From the NCBI GenBank assembly GCA_947179155.2, contig OX359280.1, positions 11,399,001 to 11,463,000 of the forward strand: DNA of 64,000 nt, written 5' to 3'. The notes beneath the pieces are model-generated. The model was not told the origin of the DNA. It made no database searches and saw only the letters and a program-made list of their open reading frames with translations. Source of the DNA: Hedera helix. Taxonomy: Eukaryota; Streptophyta; Magnoliopsida; Apiales; Araliaceae. This document shows positions 59,188 to 64,000 of this stretch, one piece after another. The stretch's first letter is position 1. The number at the start of each line of letters is the position of its first letter. Position numbers and translations under genes: made by a program.

Positions 59188-62100
59188 CTAGGCAAAAGGA
59201 TCCTGTACATCCTGGAGGTCAGTGATACCATAAGGGTCTTGGTTAATAGAGGCTTGGGATGACTTTGAGGAAGATGACGTATCCTCTTCATTGATGGTGT
59301 TAACTCTTTGTTGAATTGCCTTGGCTAGTAAGTTTAACTCCGCAGCACTGTATTCTTTTACTCCTGCTAGAGTAGCAGCAACAGAGGAACCAGAACTGGA
59401 ACCTTTAATTTTGGATTTGCTGGAGGAGCCAACATTTTCCAATTTGACTGGAGTAATAGGAGTAGGAGGAAATTCCTTTTGAACTTGTTGGGTAATTCGA
59501 TCAATGTCAAATTTATCCCACCATTTAATAAAAAAGATTCTGGTAACTGATGGAGGTTGAGAAGAAGCAGGAAGGTTATACTGCCATTTCAAAATCCAAG
59601 GAATCTTATATTTACAAGAAAAACAGAGCAGTACCGGGATACCTTCCATTTTAGGGTTATATGGAGATTTATTACTAAAATGATTAATCTGAGTACGAAG
59701 AGACTCAGGGATAACTTTGTTGGTTTGTAATATTCATAGACGCAATCAAATTGCATAAAATTAGCGGAAGCATGGTAAAATCAAATTTTAAAATTTACAA
59801 ACCATAATCCAGGATCGACCTTTATGCGCAATTATTAATTAATGAAGAAGAAGTTAGAGATATACCCTTGTAGAACTCAAAGCTTCAACGGGTACAAGTT
59901 CACCTCCAAATCCTTCACGATCTCCTTGAATTTCACCGATTGGATTCCAATGATCAATGTTAGCCACCCAAGTGTTTGGCCTCTAGAGGTGATCCACCAA
60001 GGAATAATAATAATTCAAGAAGTGGGTGATGGCAAACCCTAGTTTTCTCACTCTAGAGAATATGTGAGTACTCTCCCAATACTTGTGGAAGTATATGTGT
60101 GTAACCCCAATCCATAATAAGACTTCTCTTATTTATAGACTTAGTAAACTCTCCTAACACCTTTAGGAATAGGGTTTTTAATTAAACTCCTAATATAATT
60201 AGGAACTTAATTAATATAATATAATAATTATAATTCCTAAACTATTTAGGAACTTAATTATTAATTATGAGAGTACTCTTATTAATTAATTCCTAAACCA
60301 TTTAGGAACTAAATAATAATAATAATAGTAACAATAATAATAAGACTCCTCTTATTAATTTATAATTAGTGTTTCTAAAATACTAAATAATAAATATTAA
60401 GCTATTTAATTTATTCTATCTCCATAGTATAAATTAAATATACTTAATTCATTATTACAATTATGCCATTTACTTCTTAAATAATTATTTTCCTTTTGCG
60501 GTGTGACCCTTTAGGTTCTCCATATTAAACCGGTTATAGAATAAATTAATTAGAACTATTCTAATCTTATTTATATAAATAAATTAAACTATTTAATTCA
60601 TTAAAATAAATAATATTTATTCCATAATAAGGGTAAGCCCCCTTAGCGATCAACGACTTTCCAGATAATATAGATTTCAACATTTAATCACAAAAGAACC
60701 TATTCAGCGAATAGTTACCGTACAATTCAATCCTTCTACCTCACAACGTCCCAATCAAATATAAGACATGGTATAACTGTCAAGTCTTATTTTATTTGAT
60801 TATATGCATTTCGATCCTTAAATGAATAACTCTGATTAATGTAAATTAGAAACTACTTTCTAATTTTCATTCTGCCTTGGCCAAGGACTACTGAGTTGTC
60901 ATTTATCGAATCACATAGGACATTCTCTTCTTTTACTAGAAGTTGTAGATTCTTTGTTGATCATTCACCTATCTCCATGTATGACTTATTATATCCGATC
61001 ATACCCTTTGATACACCCTAAAGGTTTTAAGGAATATGTCAAAACATAATTCATCATACACAAGATACTATGATGATCTCAAGTCCAAGGATCACTTGTA
61101 CTACTATCACAAAAGGAACTCCTATTGACAGGCAAGTAAGACTCCATTAGGTGTTCCTTGAGCGAGTCACGTTCAGTGAACTTATTCTCTAATAAGCACC
61201 TACATACTTGCTTTAGTGTCTCTACACAAATGATTATGAGATCAATCATCCTCTTCATAAGAGCAAGCATAGTATGTACCAATCTATCCGGATCTACTAA
61301 TCCCCTTTTTAGTGATCCAACGATTAGGAACAATTTTAGTTTTGAGCTATCTTGAATTTAGATCTCATTAGCATGATCCTCATCATGGTTCTAAAAGCAT
61401 TGCTCAAAAAACTATGGGTTTATCCATTTGATTAATTTAAGTAATTAATCATGAATAAAGAAATGCCTTAATTTTTTTATTAATAAACGAACAAGATTAC
61501 AAAGTATATGCTTATCACATCAAATGTGATTGGCTTGAGGGCATATTACTTTCAAACTTCTGTAGAAAGGCCATATTTGGACCACCAAAGGGTGAACCAA
61601 ATCGGGATCAGACTTTTGAATTTGTGGTCAAACTGGATGAACCAAGAGTGACTGAAATTGGAGCTCTGGTAAAGAAAGATCTTATGCCAAGCATCCATAT
61701 AATCAAAATAACAGAAATAGTTATTAAAAGAGGGTTCGAGACCTTCCTCAAGAACTCTTAGATCAGAAAGATGATTGGAATATGCATATCGATGATTCTT
61801 TCAATCTTCCCCGAAAATAAACTTCTTAATATAAAGAGAATGAAAAATAATTTTTGAACTGTCATTTTTATCAAAAATTGGTTTAATATTGACAGAGTCA
61901 ATTTTTATTAAAATATTCTTATAATAAGCAAGTGACTTGTGAGGGGCCGGAGGGGCGAAATGCCATCCCGGAGGAAAAAACTGGGTAACAAGTTTGACTG
62001 GGTCGTCTTTAGAGTCCATATAAGGCTCAACATAAAACAGGTTAACTTCATAATTAGGAATATATTGGGAAGTGGGTTTGAACTGTCTGGTCTTTTGAAT

Positions 62101-62346
62101 CTGGCTCGGGGCTTGGGATTCAAAAGGGTCATATGGTTTAGGTTGACTTGTAAGGGCTGAGCTATAGGGTTTAGGAATTTGGCCTAAAACCTGGAATTGG
62201 GTGGTAGGAGGTCTAACTGTATAACTGGGATAAGGAATTGGAACCATAGTTCCCTTACCAGACTGTCCTAAGACAGGAGTTTTACTAGGCTGCCCGGAGG
62301 CAGGAGCTTTACCACGATCTTTCTTCTATTTCTCTCTCTCACTCAT
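59188..62346 (-). pseudogene. Endogenous pararetrovirus second ORF, interrupted by solo LTR
   Basis: Begins with ATG at 62346-62344, overlapping the RT-ORF stop by eight bases (ATGAGTGA). It is broken by TAG at 62328, TGA at 61803-61801 and the LTR at 59718-61554. The N-terminal part is Pro/Gln/Ser-rich (62247-61801). The part after the LTR has SCKYKIPWILKWQYN and FFIKWWDKFDIDRIT, a Trp-rich motif I associate with the ORF following RT in endogenous caulimovirids, then a Ser-rich acidic tail ending DVQDPFA. The function of this ORF is not known. The two-ORF layout would fit florendovirus-like sequences. Confidence 0.6.
59718..61554 (-). mobile_element. Solo copia LTR, 1837 bp, TSD AACTT
   Basis: An exact duplication AACTT lies at 59713-59717 and 61555-61559. 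On the minus strand it starts TGAAAGTAATATGCCC and ends ACAAACCAACA. It is related to 50455-52231 over its whole length. Its insertion within the viral ORF proves it arrived after the virus did. ORFs within it are not genes. Confidence 0.93.
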
Positions 62347-64000
62347 TTTTAGTACCTGTTTGGATAAATTCTCTAGTCAGAAAATCTGGGATAGAGTTTT
62401 GACTTCCTTTAATATATTCTATATCAAAATCAAAAATAGATAAAATAGCTTGCCATCTAGCAAAAATCTGTTTAGAGGCAATATTTTCAACATCTTTTTC
62501 TAAAACATATTTTGCAGATTTGCAATCAATTATGACTAAAAACTTTTGATTTAATAAATCACTTTGAAATTTATTAATGCATGAAACTAAAGATAAAATT
62601 TCTTTTTTAATAGTTGAATAATTGAGTTGGGCTAGATTCCAAGCATGAGAGTAAAAACAAACAATTTGCTCAGAAGAAGTGGGGGATAACTTTTGCTTGA
62701 GAATACCTCCAAAGCCAATTTCAGAGGCATCAATTTCAACGATTTTAAAAGCTGTAGGATTAGCTATTCCTAGACAAGGAAGAGTCTTAACATGTTTTTT
62801 TAATTCTTGGACAACAGAAGTATGAATATCTGTCCAAGGAGGAGGTTTAATGTTGAGTCTATCAAAAAGAGGTTTGCATATAATTCGCAAATTTTTATAG
62901 AACTCACTAATATAATTTAGAGAGCCTAAAAATCTTTGAAGTTGATTTTTGTCAGTAATGACATCTGGGAATTTACTGGCAAATTGGATAGCTCTATGAA
63001 TAGGGTAAATATGACCATGCTGGATGTTAAGGACAAGAAATTTTACTTGAGTTTGGAACAAACTATATTTTGACTGGGATAGAACTAGACCATTCGTCTG
63101 AATAGTTCTAAAGAATGAATTTAAATGTTTCCAATGTTCTTCAATAGAGTTTGAAAAAATTAGAACATCATCAATATAAACAATTGCAAAATGACTGAAA
63201 GGGTTTAAAATATCATTCATAATATTCTGAAATTCACTAGGGGCATTCTTAAGGCCAAATGGCATGACATTCCATTCATAGTGACCAAAAGGTGTGGTAA
63301 AGACTGTCTTATATATATCTTCCTCATGAATCTGGATTTGCCAAAATCCACTCTTAAGGTCAAATTTACTAAAGACAACAGCTTGACTTAATCTACTAAT
63401 TAAATCTTTTTTATTTGGTAATGGATACCTAATCCATTCCAGAACCTTATTTAAAGGTTTGTAATTAATAACAAGTCTGGGAACACCTCTTTCTATCTCA
63501 GAATTCTTATTGACATAGAAAGCAGGGCAAGACCAGGGGGATTTACTTTTTCTAATTAAGCCTTTGGCAAGTAAATCATCAATTTCCTTTTTACAGAATT
63601 CCATTAACTCATGATTCATTTGTATAGGTCTAGCCTTAGTACGAATTAAATGTTCCTTAAATTCCTTAGCATAAGGTAGCCTAACAATATGCTTTTTTCT
63701 GTGCCAAAAAGCATGAGGTAAATTGGAACAAACATTTTTGTCTAAAAGATCCTGAAATTTTTTTATTTTTCTTTGGACTTCAGGATTTTTTAATTGCTCC
63801 TCAACTCTTTTATAATTGATTTCATTTTTTAAATAACTTAAGTGCTGAGTTTTACTATTTAAAATATTCAAATGTTTAGTAATAGACTGTTCTTGAATAC
63901 TCCTAAGGTCTCTCTCTTTAGGTTCAGTAATGAATCTAAAGGTGACCTTCTGTCCAAGGTGATTACTAGACAATCCCTTGGTGGTAGTAGTAAATGGATA
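62339..64000 (-). pseudogene. Endogenous pararetrovirus polyprotein, RT-RNase H part, runs off window
   Basis: The frame is open from the right window edge to TGA at 62341-62339, about 550 codons, with no internal stop. RT motifs: SPWSCPAFYVNKNSE, PRLVINYKPLNKVL, FDLKSGFWQIQI, MPFGLKNAPSEFQ and the catalytic VYIDDVLIFS. RNase H has EIDASEIGFGGIL, IKKEILSLV, IIDCKSAKYVL and SIPDFLTRE. The sequence type (Caulimoviridae) differs from the gypsy elements here, and no integrase follows. Movement protein, coat protein and protease would lie to the right, outside the window. Integration in the genome and the damage to the neighbouring ORF make this an inherited relic. Confidence 0.85.

Noticed and set aside
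59718..61554. 5' LTR of the minus-strand copia element at 50455
   Set aside because: Exact AACTT on both sides shows an independent solo LTR. It also lies inside viral sequence, with no PBS or gag next to it.

Overview
The window is AT-rich nuclear DNA from a flowering plant, most likely a eudicot. It is a dense transposon graveyard around a single broken host gene. The evidence is plant Ty3/gypsy and Ty1/copia lineages with clear LTRs, tRNA primer-binding sites and 5-bp target-site duplications (TSDs), an endogenous pararetrovirus, MITE-like elements and an NLR resistance-gene remnant. I see no intact host gene, no rRNA or tRNA gene and no CRISPR.

Layout: 1-2316 is the decayed gag-pol of a chromovirus-type gypsy element, cut off inside RNase H and joined to a partial LTR (2317-4730). 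The same long-LTR family recurs at 5107-10113 (two fused pieces), at 28334-44148 (a solo LTR) and perhaps at 11155-13250. An Athila-like gag remnant lies on the minus strand at 13480-14660. About 0.8 kb of compound trinucleotide microsatellite sits at 16845-17662, beside a short repeat also present at 4740.

The centre is a four-layer nest. The LRR part of an NLR gene (18582-19203, resuming at 44808-45426) is split by a Tat-lineage gypsy element (19204-44802, TSD ATGAC). That element is split by a solo LTR (28334-44148, TSD CCGGT), which is split by a Sirevirus-like copia element (28973-40869, TSD TCCCC). All three TSDs are exact. LTR divergence judged by eye (Tat about 6%, Sirevirus about 3%) agrees with the order of insertion.

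Right of the NLR remnant are a Tourist-like MITE (47045-47478), a small TRIM-like element (about 49690-50454), a minus-strand copia element without its 5' LTR (50455-about 55950), a long-TIR element lying in TA repeats (56098-57809), and a rearranged caulimovirid sequence (58393-64000) carrying a 1.8-kb solo LTR with TSD AACTT.

Nothing here is likely to work as an ordinary gene. The points of interest are the insertion history and internal features of the elements: a recurring ACTCTACGA motif and env-like ORF in the Sirevirus, an antisense intron-containing ORF in the Tat element, ACGT-core palindromes in the long LTR family, and a viral-type promoter/poly(A) region in the pararetrovirus.
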